Shown here piece after piece: positions 44,491 to 57,331 of a DNA stretch of 64,000 bases. Under the pieces are notes generated by a model that was not told the origin of the DNA, searched no databases, and saw nothing but the letters and a program-made list of their open reading frames with translations. Origin of the DNA: Ophioceras dolichostomum (Eukaryota; Ascomycota; Sordariomycetes; Magnaporthales; Ophioceraceae); assembly GCA_003049485.1 (NCBI GenBank), contig PYST01000065.1, positions 1 to 64,000 of the forward strand, written 5' to 3'. The position numbers were made by a program, and so were the translations under genes. Numbering within the stretch: the stretch's first letter is position 1; each line of letters opens with the position of its first letter.

Positions 44491-47400
44491 TGTGGTTGCT
44501 GGGGGGCGGGTGGTGGAAGAAGAAGACTCGAAGAAACTCTTTGTGCAGAGACAGACGTGCACCCGAAAACGACTCGATGTTTGCGATCCCGGCGGGTCTG
44601 GTCCGTTCCGTGGTCGTCGAATTCTCGAAATTCCTGGCCGGTAGGTATGGAATGAAACACGGGACAGTTGTTGGGGGGGGAACGGGAGGTGCGAGCGAGA
44701 GTTCCTCGGTGGGAGAACAGGATAGAGGCTCTTTGTGTTCGAAGTTCGAGGCCCCGAGGTCGGGTGTTCGTGTAAGTCGTCGGTCGGGTCTGCTTTCCGG
44801 AAAAGGCACGACGGATGCGGGTCGAGTCTTCCTCGAGTTCTCTTTTCTTTGTATGGTGTGCGAGCACGCAAACGGGGGAAAGAAAGAAACGTAGAGCGGG
44901 TCCTCCTTCCGGCGTTTCTTTTCTGGGTTGGAATTTCTTTTCCTTTTATGATTTTTCCTCCCCTTCCTCGTTGCTTCTACGAGCGAGTGCCCCGTCACTT
45001 TCTACTTTTTTAATTCTTGGGTACCAACGGACTCGTTGTCAATTCCAAACCCGGTGCTGTCGGTCGGTTTTGCTGGCTGTGCCCACGTCAGACAAAGGCC
45101 TGGGCAGAGCAGGCAGGGCCAGCAGCAAGCGGCGGCGGCGGCGGCAGCGGCGTTGTTGTTAGTAGTGTTGGCCTAGGCTCTTTACGTGATGCACTTTCCC
45201 TCCGGCGGCGGTAGTCGGCCTGTAGTGGAACACTCCAAACCCGGTAGTAGGTATAAGTTTCGACCCAAAGTAGGGGGCCAGGGGTTGGATCGTTGGGGGC
45301 GGCCGATGCGAGCGAGGACCAGCTAGTTCGAAGGAAGGACGAGTCTGATAATCGTATAGTGTACGTGAGCGGCCGTTGTAGTGAGTACCTGAGAGGATGA
45401 GGGCGTGGAGCAGGTTTGTTTCTCTTATGCCATGAGCAACTACTACTAGTGCCAGTGCAACCTCGTCATTGCTTTTTCTTTTATGATCGTGAAGCACAGC
45501 ACGCACGAAGTTGCAGGGCCAGCGGTATTCGTGCAATGTGGTCTGGTCCATGAGTCATATCAGGGAAGAAAGAGGGCCCAAATATATTTGCTGCTGAAGA
45601 GGACATGGAGGGAGGGTCGCGTTCAATCACATCACATCAGATTGTTACTGTTTATTCTCTTTGGTGCATTACGTTGGCGATGCTGCCGTGCTGACCAGCA
45701 TGACATGGATCTTAATTGGTGGCAGATGGAGCTGAGCTGTGTGTATTGTGTAGAGGTATTTCGTACTGCCGTCAGGTACCTACGGGTTATCGTTCGGTGC
45801 GGTGCGATGCGGGTACGGGACGGTCGACTCCCCTCGAGCTGGCCGCCCCCGACGACCTCACCCGCTCGCTTGGCTTTGGGGCTGTGGGTTCTGGGCTGGC
45901 TGGGCTCGCCTCCCTGGTTGGGCGGGCGAGCGTGTTCCCGTGAGAAAATCATATATGCTTGTGGATGGGCAGATGGAATCATTCAGGCAGTTTCGTGAAC
46001 ACGGGGACTGCGCGTCATCCCGCCATTGGTTCGTTGGTTCAACGTCCAAGTCTTGGGCAAGAGATCCGCGTGCGTGCGACGATTGGGAAACGAGATTGTT
46101 CTCCTTGGTAGCGGGCGGTGCAATGGCCGCACCGAGAACAACGGGTGTGCAACCTTCCGTACGGACACCGGGTGAACGACTCCAACGACGTCGACGAAGA
46201 CAAGGGAAGGGAGGGGGGGAAAAAAGATCAGTGGGATCAAGGGCTGCGTCGCTGGGTGGGATGCCTGAACGGCCCACCACATGCGGCACTGAGACTCGAC
46301 TCCTTTCTTGGTGACCCAGGTCCTTGCGTTTGCGTCTCTTGATGGGGCTACCAGCAACTTGATGCTCAGACTTTCCGCAGGGACAGATTTTACTTGATGT
46401 TGGGTCAGACGAAGGGAAATAGCAGTCATGCGGGTCGCCTGTGTGTCTTGAGATAAGCGTCCTGTCTCAGACAATTTTTTCGCGGGTTGGGCGCGTGGGC
46501 TTTCTCCCCAACCGTCTTAGCGGCCTGCGGTCTCGACATCTGTCGAGTACGCAATACACATCACGGGCATCCAACAGCGGCTCGAGACCATCCAGACTTG
46601 AACCCCCGATGGCGGCCGGACGACCGGCTTTAGGCTTCGCTTCTTGCATGTAGAAAAAATAGCATGTCGATCAATTTTTTTCTTCAACATTCTTGGGGTC
46701 TTTCTTGGCGTTCCCCTTTCGAGACCTCACAATATCTCTTTCAAGGCACGTCAGCCCACGCCGACCGGAAACGGATGGATCTCACGACTCAGCGAGGCGG
46801 GGCCCTTTCTGTCGGCGTCGGGAGAGGCTCAGAGAGCTGGTAAGGCTGGCGTCTATCAAAGTGGCAAGCGTCTTTCCGCGGAATCTATGGCTACCTACTT
46901 AACATTCGGGGTGTTTACAGAGTCCGTTGAATCCGTGACTAGCATCAGCTCCGGCGGACACGGGAGGTTTGTTGACGACGATGAGGCTCTCTCGCTTCCC
47001 GTCCCCAACGGTTTTTTTTATGCCTTCCCAGTTGGCTATTCGCTTCTTTCAGGTGATAATCTCAAGGTTTCCCGCCCTATTACATCCCTTGTGTTCGTGC
47101 GACATCGGCCGGCCTGTGGCCGCACATGTGCAACGGCTTTCGTCCGTGTCCCAGCGGCTCTCGCGAGCTTGTGGTAATATTTCTTTTCTAGAGGTCCAAT
47201 AGCTTTTTATCATTAATGATGGTGTCCGGGACCCGTCACACCGTCGCGAGGAACCGAGAAAAAAAATACGTATCTCTCTAATCATCGCTCGTCGTCCTGC
47301 AGCTAAGATGCGGGACAAGATGGCTGTCATGGTCACAGGATGAGCTCAGCCCGAAGCTTGCGAATTGTTGTCAGACTTGTCGCGAGTTATCGCAATAGGC

Positions 47401-49477
47401 CATCACGATTTCCAAGCTTTTTTTTTTTTCTTGCTCTTTTTGCTTGTGAAACTCCTCTGGTCCGGGTGACTGGAAGAGATAGCCAGGCGGACGTGATGCA
47501 GGAGAAAATGAGCCCGGGGGCGGACATGGGGCAGACATCTCAGATGCGACGCAGGTTGGTGATTCATCCCCAAGTCCACAGCAGGAAACACACATGCCCG
47601 ATAACCATTGCCATCACGGGCACAGACCCGTGCAGCAAGCAAGTGCAGCAAGCAACATGAGGAAGTCCATTGGTCTGCAGAGTGACGCTACGACGTTGAA
47701 TGCGGCGTTTCGATCCAACGTTAAATGCACTTTTCCTCTTTGCTTTTCCACTCTGATGACGATGGCGATGGCCTATGAGCACTGACACCCCCGCTCGTGC
47801 GACATCCGGGAAGGGAGCTCAAGCTCGAGATAGATGATCGACGCCGGCACTTGCAGTGGGGAATGAAGACAAGGTGACAAGGACCGGCCGCTGAGCCAAA
47901 TGGCCAGGCGACCAGATAGGGTCGCGCTGTTGCTCCTCCAGCACATACTGCTGTGGAGCGCCCGCTTTCGGGCATCAGCATCAAGGCGGCCGGATACTTG
48001 CCGGCCTTGTGGGTGGGGAAGCTTGTTGACGAAAAGCAAAGCCTGTGCCTCTTTGTCTGTTGCAAGTTCAAGCAAACTGTATTTGTCCATCTGCATGATG
48101 GCTGCAAGAGAGGGGCTGAGCGACAGACTCTTTGGCGACCTCGCACTCTGTTCTGCGACTCTGTGACCCCTTGTGCAGCAACACGAAGCTGCCCGCAAAC
48201 TGATCTGAGCAGCGCCCAACGAATATAGTTTATTATCCCGGAGTGTCTTCAGTTGGGACTGACGGTCTGCCTGCCCTGGCTTGTGCGCGGCCTCGGCTTC
48301 GGGCATCGGCGTCAGGATCATCATGCGCATCCGTAGCAAGCATGAAGCTCATCGGTTTCTAGTCCGGAAACAGCGGAAACCCGCCATCGGTTTTCTTTGT
48401 GGTCTGAGAGGAGGAGAACAAAGAAAGGAGGTCAAGCAGGACACGAATTATGCTGAATAATACTTCGTTTCTCAATAACTCAACAGGTGCCGGGCAACAA
48501 CAAAAACTGATCATATTTCTGTGCCGAAACATGCGGGCTACGTTAGCGGAAAGAAAAGTTGGGTTGGCGACTCCGCAGCGCCCGGAACTGGCGGTGGCAC
48601 ATTCCACGCTGTATGTGTACCTAGACTTTTGTGGGACGAGAGAGAGTAATTGGGGACCAGCAAGAAAGAATGGAACCTTCTGTTACCCCACAACGAAAAT
48701 CTGACGAGGAGAAAGAAATCGTGAATCGTGTTCGTCCGTCGCCGATGTGTTCGCCTCCGGGATATCCTTGGCCAATGGAGGTCGAGTAGCGGTGTACAGA
48801 GTTGACGAAGAGGCTCTTGCTGCACCGGAATTCTGCATCAGGTCTGGCACGAGGAGCAGCAAACTCTGGTCGTATCAGTCAGCGCCTTCCCGAGAGTTGC
48901 CGGACTGATTAGCCGGGATACTGAAGAGTCTCGCCGGTGACGGTGTTGTATTTTCAGCGATGATCGGCACCGACACTTGGGTCAGCCCCGATTCAGTCAT
49001 CACTCGGGCGCAAGATGGAGAAGCTGACGAAGGATTGAGCACACAAGCTGGAGGGAGAATGAGATACGTTCTCAGGTCTCATCACGTGAATTTCACGTGA
49101 CTGTCGCCAAGATATCTCTTCCTCTTGAAGCTTGAAGCTTCAATGCTACACCAGGTTGCAGAATCCAAGCCTATGACACCGTGGTGACGCTCATACCTTG
49201 AGGGATCGAGTGATCAATGAGGTGAAACGGCGAATTCATGGATGGAGCACCGCATTCCACTGCCAGCTCACTGCTTGCATTCCATCGACTCGACGTCAAA
49301 GAAAAGAAAAGGACTGAGCCGTTTCTTTGTCCCAAGTTTCCCGGCTGCCGCCGTGATCAACGATCACTCCAGGTCTTCAACATCAAGTAGTAAGTCCTCG
49401 GCCACCATAGCTCGCTCATACAGCAATCTTCGCCGTCCTATTGAAAATCTCGGCTGCGGTTACAGGCCATCATCGTC
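44491..49477. other. 5 kb without a supportable gene
   Basis: Open frames on both strands (for example 45483-45998 plus, 46644-47177 plus, 47773-48339 minus) overlap one another, lack domains and splice sites, and read as random sequence. An 81-codon frame (49242-49487) overlaps the start of the F-box gene by ten bases and may be an upstream ORF in its leader. Confidence 0.5.
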
Positions 49478-51475
49478 ATGGCGCTGACAGTACATATCAA
49501 TTCAAACCATAGAATCAGCTTCAATCAAGCTATAGTAGAGAGCCAGACGGTCGAGATTACACCCCTCAAATTTACCAATGGCTCCGAGTCTACCGCCAGC
49601 ACCTTGCCCTCGACGAGAGCTTCGCGGTTGGCCAGGCTACCGTTCGAGCTCAAGGAGAAGATAATTGAAAACCTGGATCGGCCACATGATATCCTGAACT
49701 TGATCCTGGCCGCGGGCCTCAGAGGACTTGAATCGCCTTATGGCGCGAGCCTAGTCGACCCAGACGATCGGAAGACGTATTACTGGTACGAGCGACTCCG
49801 ACACCTCATGATCGAGAGTCACGTCCTCGAGCAGTGCCAGAAGTACGATACCTCTAAGCATGCATACTCAGCCGCCCTCATAGGCGGGCTGAAGCTAGCG
49901 GCCGTGGCGGGCTGCAAGCCAGAACGGAGACGGGCGTTCGCCGAGGTCGGACGCGAGATCTGCCTGACTGCCATCCGGGCCGCAGACAAGCTCAGCGCAC
50001 AATTTCCCCTCGAGGCCGCGCTTTATACGACAGACTTCGACTGCGTGAAGGCCGGCGGGCCTTTCCCGCTGGCTTTGAACGCGCTCTGGACCGCCCGCGG
50101 AGTCGGCTACGGCGATGTCCTGCTCGCCATCCTCGTCCGCGCCTCGAACGTCCGGAAGCGAAGGGAGATGCTCAACGGCAAATACGCCCACCCAGGAGGG
50201 TATCACAAGTGCATGTACGCCTTCGACTTCGCCATCAGCATCGGCGACACCGAGCTCGCGGACACGCTGCGCGAGCTCGAGGAGGACTTCGGATCCTCAG
50301 GCGCCCTCAGCGTGGCAGCCTGGTTCGACAACGTCGAGTCTGTAAAGTGGCTCCTGAGCACAAGGCCGCGCGGAAGCATAGCATTGGCACATCCGATCCC
50401 CAGAGAAGCCCTCGCCAACGACGGGCCCAACAGCGTCGAAATCCTCAGGCTCATCGTCGAACATCTCAGGTCTGTAGAGCCATCTCGGCCGTACCGCCAG
50501 ACCCGCCCCCACCCCGGGCCTGAGGACATGCAGGACGCCCTCCTGCGCCACTTCTGGCTCCAGGAGGGCGGGCCGAACTTCCGCCCGCGCTTCCCCGTGC
50601 TGCGCAACGTGCTCTATCTCGTCGGCGCCGACGGCGACTACTGGTCCCACAAATGGGCGGGGAAGCTCCTGTGCGGGCCGACGACCGCGCGTCCTCCAGT
50701 CTTGCGGACCGAGCTTGACCACGAGGCTTTCATACTCTCCTGGATCGATGCCAGCATCCCGCACTGGGACGGCACGAAGCCCTGGTTCACGGACCCCAGA
50801 GACGTCTGGGGAATCGAGCACCACGCGCAGGGGCTGCCGTGCTGGGAGAACCCGTTCGACGCCGAGCGCGGCGGGCGCTGTCGCTGCGACGCGCTCAACT
50901 CCCCCTTTTACGTCGACCGTCACCGTCAAAGAAAAGGTTTGCGCACGCGCGACGCCTTCTGGGAACTGTGGAAGATGCTGCTCCTCGTCCGCATATGGCG
51001 GCCCGTCGTCATGGGTCCGGCGTGGGAGAGCCCCGTGAAAAGGGACGAGTCCAACTTACGCCTGGCGGGCGCTATGAGCGAGAGGGGAATGCGGATCGGG
51101 CCCCGGCGGTTGCCCGACGGCGGCGGCGACGACGACGACCACACTTCCGTCGCGGGACTGAGACTGGGACTAAGGAAGGAAGAAGATTATGGAGGTGATG
51201 ATGGGAAAGTGATGACAGGGGTGAAGATGAAGATCCACCACTTCCAGTTCGAGCCCGAACACGCGTGGCAGCTCGACCTGAGCCCTGCGCAGGTGGACGC
51301 GCTGTTGAGGGAAGACCTTGACGGCATTTTGAGGACCATGGCGCTTCGTCCGCAGGCTGGGGAGCAGGCGCTTGAGTCCTGGGACGAGTGGGTGGAGCTT
51401 CTGCAGAAGCAGCGGGAGAAGCAGATCGTGGCGGTTGATGATGATTCGGGGTACGAGACAGATACGTCTCGCTGA
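49478..51475 (+). CDS. F-box protein with ankyrin-like region
   Basis: Intronless, 665 residues. The ATG at 49478 (GTCATGGCG) is the first in frame. Residues about 50-78 match an F-box (LARLPFELKEKIIENL, then DILNLILAAG), which would bind Skp1 in an SCF ubiquitin ligase. The following region has helix-turn-helix units like ankyrin repeats (about 240-300: YAFDFAISIGDTELADTL; ALSVAAWFDNVESVKWLL), probably the substrate-binding part. Residues about 450-500 contain a Cys/His/Trp-rich segment (CWENPFDAERGGRCRCD) of unknown role. A poly-Asp stretch (GGGDDDDH) and an acidic end (DDDSGYETD) suggest flexible tails. Such F-box/ankyrin proteins are a large, variable family in filamentous fungi; the substrate cannot be guessed. 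Confidence 0.75.
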   Translation: MALTVHINSNHRISFNQAIVESQTVEITPLKFTNGSESTASTLPSTRASRLARLPFELKEKIIENLDRPHDILNLILAAGLRGLESPYGASLVDPDDRKTYYWYERLRHLMIESHVLEQCQKYDTSKHAYSAALIGGLKLAAVAGCKPERRRAFAEVGREICLTAIRAADKLSAQFPLEAALYTTDFDCVKAGGPFPLALNALWTARGVGYGDVLLAILVRASNVRKRREMLNGKYAHPGGYHKCMYAFDFAISIGDTELADTLRELEEDFGSSGALSVAAWFDNVESVKWLLSTRPRGSIALAHPIPREALANDGPNSVEILRLIVEHLRSVEPSRPYRQTRPHPGPEDMQDALLRHFWLQEGGPNFRPRFPVLRNVLYLVGADGDYWSHKWAGKLLCGPTTARPPVLRTELDHEAFILSWIDASIPHWDGTKPWFTDPRDVWGIEHHAQGLPCWENPFDAERGGRCRCDALNSPFYVDRHRQRKGLRTRDAFWELWKMLLLVRIWRPVVMGPAWESPVKRDESNLRLAGAMSERGMRIGPRRLPDGGGDDDDHTSVAGLRLGLRKEEDYGGDDGKVMTGVKMKIHHFQFEPEHAWQLDLSPAQVDALLREDLDGILRTMALRPQAGEQALESWDEWVELLQKQREKQIVAVDDDSGYETDTSR

Positions 51476-51891
51476 GTTTCCGGTCCAACTACCGGGCTGG
51501 GCTTATTTGGAAGCTGCGCGGCTATTGCTCGGATACATGAGGATTTACAATTAGCTGTGCATTCTAGAAACGCTGTCCAAACAAATCAACGAAAGCGTTG
51601 CCTTCTCAGCCGTTCGCACATTACCTTCTTCGATCACTCCTCCCAGCGAGCTATGACCCCTACGCAGATCGAGAAGTGCCCACTATTATCTGTAAGAGAT
51701 TTGTTCAGGGGGCTCATCGCAGCGTTCTCTCCCTCTCCTCCCGAGTTGGAAATGTCTTGCCAGTGGTCGCAACGGAGCCGCCCCCAAACACCTGCCTGTT
51801 CATATCCACCATCGCTAACCCACGCCGACTCCAGCCACCTCAAGAGGCTTCGCGAGAGCAAGTTGTGTGACAATCCATCCATTCATCCATC
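51476..51891. other. convergent 3' intergenic region
   Basis: About 415 bp between the convergent F-box and oxygenase genes. Nothing coding seen. Confidence 0.5.
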
Positions 51892-53461
51892 TCACTTGAA
51901 ATATTCCCCCTTGAACCCCGGGAGGATCACCTCCCCGTCCCTAGAACCACCTTTACTCTGCTGCCACTTCTGCTTGAGCGTGGTGAATTCTGTTGTGATG
52001 CGTTTGTCGAGGAGGCCCAAGTCGCAGTCAGCAAGGGCATTATTCCCAGGCCCAGACCGCTGGATAATACTATGGATGGCTCCTAACGGCCGAAGAGAAT
52101 AAGGAAAGAGATCGGACCACGAGAAAGAACTCACCTCCCATGGTCGGCACGGGGTATCCCCCCTTCTCGAACTCGTTCTGCGTGTAGCCTTTGCGCTTCA
52201 GCAGCGGCGAGTCGATCGTCTTGAGCAGCAGGGCGTTCTGCGGGCGGGCGAAGTACAGCAGGCCGAGGCGGTCAACGTGGCGCTGGTCCTTTGGCGGGAG
52301 CGAGACCTGAGTAGGGTAGGAAGGTAGGTAGGCGGGCAGTTGAAGTAGTCAGTCATCAATCAATCCACCTGCTGTTATGAACAGCCAAGCCCGGGAGGCA
52401 CGGGGGGGAAAAGAGGTGAGAGGCGCGTCGGCTGGTTGGTTTCTCCGGATAAGGGGGAGAAAGGGGAGAGAGAAGAGGAGGCCGCCCGCAACTCACCCTA
52501 TGCATAGTCGACTTTACATAGCCTCCCGTCAAGAAGCTCAACGCATCGCACGTATTGACCGTTAGGCTTCCGTCAAGCGGCTTCGCCCACTTCCAGTTCC
52601 CAGTCTCGTGGTCCCTGATCTGCAGCGCCGCCACCGGCTGTCTGAACAGCAGTGTCAGAGTGCCGAGATCGGTGTGGCCCTGTGACCACAGCCCTCCCCC
52701 TTCGCCGTCGGAGCTCCCCTCCACCTTCTTCACCTCCTCCTCCGTCCACCTCCCGTACTTCATGTACCTCAAATGCGACTCGTCGTGCACGTCCCACCTG
52801 TGAACCCTCGTGAAGAAATCCTCCGGCAGCTCCAACGCGAGTGCGATGAGGTGATTCAGCGGATCAAGCACTTTATCGTGCAAGTCCCTCGCGAACCCTT
52901 CGATCTCCTCCTTGTGGTCCTCTAGGAGTTTTGGTATCGGCTGGGTGATGCGTCCGTCGTTGGTGGCCATATTCCAGACCTCGACCTTGTCCCTCTGGCC
53001 CGTCGCCGCGGAGAGGATGCGTCGGCCGGCGGGACGGTAGCCGTTGTACTCGCCGTTGTCGAGGTCAGGTACGTACTTGAGCTTCTCGGAAAGGGGCAGC
53101 TCGTAGAAGGCCTGCCCCAGCGCGAACTGCTTGTCGACGTCCGGCTGGGAGATGCCGCAGTTGATCACGTAGAAGAAGCCCTTGGTGCGGACGGCGTCGA
53201 TGAGCGCCTTGGCGAGGGCGGCGTTGCCGGAGGGGGTGCCGTATTTGGAGAGGTCGACGGTTGGGACTGCTGTGGGTGGGTGTGGTATGGGTCAGTCTAG
53301 CTTCGCTTCTGGTCGAGGTGATGCTCGAGGAAGGAGTAGAGGAGTGGAGGGCTCTATCGGGTATGGACTAGAGGTTGCAACTTACGGTCTGCCCAGTCTA
53401 GATCCTCTGTCGTCTCGGGCACGTAGGTGTACTGCCAAGACTGGGGTACTGCGGACGGCAT
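51892..53461 (-). CDS. Fe(II)/2-oxoglutarate-dependent oxygenase, IPNS-like
   Basis: Four exons (53386-53461, 52497-53269, 52135-52306, 51892-52082) with introns of 116, 190 and 52 nt, all with GTRAGT donors and AG acceptors in phase, give 403 residues. Start ATG 53461 in CCACAATGCC. The N-terminal DIOX_N-type domain starts at about 27 (VPTVDLSKYG) and includes GFFYVINCGI. The double-stranded beta-helix core carries the iron triad: HTD in WSQGHTDLGTLTLLF (about residue 235) and the distal His in KSTMHRVSLP, whose Arg and Ser are the usual 2-oxoglutarate ligands. The first and last introns fall outside the core; the second separates MHR from VSLP. All catalytic residues are present. Substrate unknown: this fold serves secondary metabolism (hydroxylation, desaturation, ring closure) and also catabolism. 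It lies 16 kb from the UbiA gene, so any link to that locus is speculative. Confidence 0.9.
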
Positions 53462-56179
53462 TGTGGCGTTTCTGGGGGACGCTGGCTGATGCGACTAATA
53501 CCTGATGGGCTGGAGGCGGGCGGGCGTCGTAGGTAGTAGGAACGATTTGAGACAGGTCAGCGTTGGCCGGGAGTTGAGAAGCGACGGGAGAGGCCCTCTC
53601 GTGTGTACTTACTGTCTGCTGTGCTTGCTGCTCGGCTTGCTTTGGCGATTGACACGTCGGCATCTATGGCTCACATCGACACGGGGGTCGGAGTCCTTTG
53701 TATCGGACAAGGTTGCGCTTGCTTGACCCCTCCATCTTCTTTGCATCTCCACAACTCTAGGTCTTCCTTGTCCCTTCTGAGTCGCCCTGAAGTGATTGTA
53801 GTTCCCCGCCATCTCGCCTCGAAACACCACTGCGAACCGACAACGCCTCCGCGCTATTGCATTCAAGACGGGGCTCTCTTCGGCGCTGCCATGCCATCAT
53901 ATGACGAATCGACGAGCCTCCAAACATCCCCACCACAGAGGTTCGTCGGGGAATTGCCGGTTTTGCAGGCTGTTTCCCCGCCCGAGCGTTGATGTAATGC
54001 GACTCTTCGAATGCAGAGCGCGGCTTGTTCAGTGTTGAAAGTTCGCGTGGCGTCATCCAGCTGTCGATCGCATCATGAGCTAGAACGCGACTCAACTCTG
54101 GCAACACATATCAGGGGCCACAAAAAAGATTGCGCATCAAAATACTCCCACTCCACAAAGTCCCTCAGAGTACTAGCAAACGTGTCTCCGTCTAATATCC
54201 CAATGTTGATTCCAAAGAATTTGAAGCAGACTCTCCGCTAAAGACTAAAAGGAGAAACTGCCATGCCTAGAGCCAGCATCATTGACAGATGCCATGTGTG
54301 GTAGTATCGAGCTCGAAGGGCACACTCCCCCTCGGAGCCATCCCTGTCAAGGTCCAAGACTAACAAGTCCTCAGGCTGCTAGCTAACCTACAAGGATAGG
54401 CTGGGCTCGCTCCCCTCTGAAGAGCCAGCTGAGCAGCTCTGAGTAGCTGCTTCTCGATCCGCGCTTCCTCAGAACCTGGGGAAAGCGCCGGGGAGAGTCT
54501 CAGCTCGAGCTAGAGAGAGCCATAGACAGCATGCTGACAGCGGCTAGTATCCAAACTGCTCTCGGATATCGAGGTGCCTGGTGGGAAGTTTATCCGGCGT
54601 CCCTGGGGCAAACCCACCAAACGGCCCTTCGGCTAGAGCATCCCCATCCGGTTGAGGACGCGGTGGAAGCGGAGTGGACAACGACCCTGATGGTTGTGAA
54701 TGGGGACTCGACTCCGCACTGCAACGTGCCAGAGGCCACGCCGAGACCACAGTATCTTTGCGGGGACAGACCCACGAGCTCTCTCTCGTGCGTGGACATT
54801 GTTGCCTTGATACAGCCCAGCACGTCAGAGTCCAGCATCCACCCCGGCCTTTATCTTTCCCATGCCCGCCATTGAGGAACATATGGCGTTTGTGTCCACC
54901 TCTTGCTCTCCTCCCTCCCTCTCTCTTTCTGTATCTGTGTTCTGTTTTCGGGGATTTCGGTTGGGTCTTCGCCGATTCAGCTCGGGACTAGCTAGCGGAG
55001 GACATCGAGGCGGAGGACGAGAGAGGACTGTGTGTCACGCAGAAAGTCAGCAAAGGATCCTTGGGCAGGAGGCAGGATGAAAACCAACGCGGCAGCTTGA
55101 TAGGGGGGTACTCCAGTTGTCATTGCTCCTCTAGTGTGGATACCGGTCGATGTGGCGAGGGGATAGGGGGTTGGTGGGCCGGCTCTCATACCTGGAGCCG
55201 GCGAGCTGCTTAAAGGCTGGTGGCCTCCGTCGTGCGGAGGAACATCAGAGCATCAACGCACCTGATGTCGGCAGAGTCAGCTCTCTGCCCCTTCTCGCAA
55301 TTTCTCGCCTGAACCAGTGAGCAAGCACATGAGAGTGATACAGTCCGCCTCAAGAATAGGTGTCCGCCAGGCGATCAAGCGCAATGAGGCGGGCGCGGTG
55401 ATCATCTCCGTCTTCGACTGGTATTCTGAGTGGCGATCGGCCGTCCGTTGACAGTTCTCGATTGAATCCCCGTGTTCAATCGATGTCCTGACTATTACGG
55501 AAGCTACTCCGTACCCCGGCGAGGAGAGACAAGCTCCGGAAGCTCGATCTCACCACTTTGACCTTCGGGTCCTTGGGCTGTCACTCCCTGTCCCTTGGCC
55601 TCTCGTCGCGCCGATGCCGTGTGCCCATGTACTAACAGATCGAGATCATCAATCTTCTGTAGAGTTCGCTTTAGCGCCTCCTCGTCCCTCTTCTCCCCGT
55701 GCGCTAACGGCTGTTCGTGCAGTTCCCCGGCCAACAAATATCACCAATGCATACGCCTCGGGTATGCGTGAAGACCCCAATGCCTGGGGCAACGGGTTAG
55801 ACTAGTACAAGTTGTCCTGTGGGCTTTCGTCTTTGTCTGTGTCGGGCTGCTGTAGAGGAGAAAGGACAGATCATGTCCTAAAAGCAATGCCGCGTATGTG
55901 CTGGGCCAGATACACCTGATGGCTCTTCAAACGAAGGGCAAGCTGACGACCTGGATGCTCGCTACGCTGCAGATCTCTGGGTCCGCCATCGGGTTCTGCC
56001 AGTCGACCGTGACCTAGAATTGGCACCTGTACTTTCTCCAGGCCCTGACGAGATTTCTCAAATCGTTTTCGTTCGGCGGGACACACATAATTCGCATGTT
56101 TCCCCTGCTTTTCCAAATCCCTAGTTAGCAAAATTCGACCTGAGCCAGGAGGCAATGATGAAGAATAAGAATGAGAGAC
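53462..56179. other. intergenic, possible gene remnants
   Basis: No complete gene. Two minus-strand frames, 55504-55737 (LKRTLQKIDDLDLLVHGH) and 55871-56155 (RFEKSRQGLEKVQVPILGH), read like protein but have no start, domain or splice sites and may be remnants. The rest shows nothing supportable. Confidence 0.4.
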
Positions 56180-57331
56180 TGACCGGGGGTTCTCTTCTCG
56201 ACAGTTGGCAGCAGGTACAAGAACGAGGAGGTGTCGAGCGCGTAGGCGTATGCTTTATGGGCAACTCTCTCGGCTCCATGTTCTCAGGATACCTCCAAGC
56301 TGCAGCGTACCGCAGCCTGAATGGTGTCCACGACCGGGCAGGCTGGAGGTGGCTGGCCCTGATCCTTAAGCGTCTTCAAGAGCCTCGTCTTGTTCTCTCC
56401 CCTCTCTTCCAGCTCCCTCACTGAAAATCTTGTCTCCCAACCGGACGGCATCTTCACGCTTCTGATCTAGCTGCTCGGCTTCGTAGTATGGTCTGGCCTC
56501 CCCATTTCGAGCCGCCGGTGGTGGATGACTGAAGGGGAGCACGCTTTAGCCAAGAAGCGCATCCCAGTGGTCGAGAAGGGGCATTACCTGGAAGCCGTGG
56601 AAGTTCACGCCCAGCCGGGATATATTCTGGAGCTGCATGCCGACCCCCGTGTACCTATGCCTGTCCAACTCCTGGAGGTCGTACATAGCGCTCTTGGCTG
56701 CGGTAGGCTGGCATGTCTCTCGAGATGGCTAACGTGCTCCCGACGTTTGCGGATCTGCTCAAGGCGCTGTCGTTGTGGCAGGGCACCACTCTCGCTGGCT
56801 GCTTGGGTGTTAGGGGCTTGTGAACATTCCAGTGTATGTCTGCCCTTCTCCTCTCTTGCTTCCGCTCTGTCGTTCTTCGCTCTGTTTCTCTCTAATCTGG
56901 CACGCTCCTCCTGATCGCGAGCTCCCTACTTACTAACACCTGTCAGTCATGCCCGATCTTTGCCCTTCTCATTTTTATTGATCCCTAACGTACCTGATGG
57001 CCTCAAGTTCGTGGCCTTCTACTTCAGCGGCGTCTCCGGGATGGCGTCCCCTATCCTGGTGGGTGGAAAAGCTCGCTGTTTCCGGATCTCGCTATGGCCG
57101 GGGTTGAAGAATGCCATCCAGCTAACAAGTGCGGTCCATTGCAGGACTCTTAGGTCAACTCCACGCTGAATGAGAACGACGGCGAGGGGGGTTCTGATCA
57201 GCTCCTCCATGATGACCTTCGAGTACGGCTGCACGATCTGGGTGCCGCTGCTGATCTTCCCGACAGTCGAGGCGCCACAATGGCGCAAAGGGCATCCTGC
57301 GGCCACCGACCGCCTTCGAGATCAGCATTAA
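56180..57331 (+). pseudogene. decayed allantoate-permease-type MFS transporter
   Basis: Scattered blocks in different frames match the order of a Dal5-like major-facilitator transporter: YKNEEVSS (56216-56240, then a stop), MGNSLGSMFSGYLQAAAYRS with LNGVHDRAGWRWLALI in another frame (56259-56370), TEGEHALAKKRIP (56527-56565), PDGLKFVAFYFSGVSGMASP (56993-57053), then VNSTLNEN and, after a shift, SMMTFEYGCTIWVPLLIFP and VEAPQWRKGHPA up to a stop at 57331. These are hallmarks of the second half of fungal anion:cation symporters for allantoate and vitamins. Frameshifts and stops separate almost every block, so no functional protein is possible. The N-terminal half is missing or unrecognisable. 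A dead gene, probably inherited or transferred and then lost. Confidence 0.75.

Noticed and set aside
46590..46625. tRNA-like TTCAAGT loop on the minus strand (GGGGGTTCAAGTC)
   Set aside because: The bases that should form the T-stem do not pair and no acceptor or anticodon arm is found.
47773..48339. 188-codon minus-strand frame
   Set aside because: No ATG in good context, no domain, and composition like neighbouring non-coding DNA.
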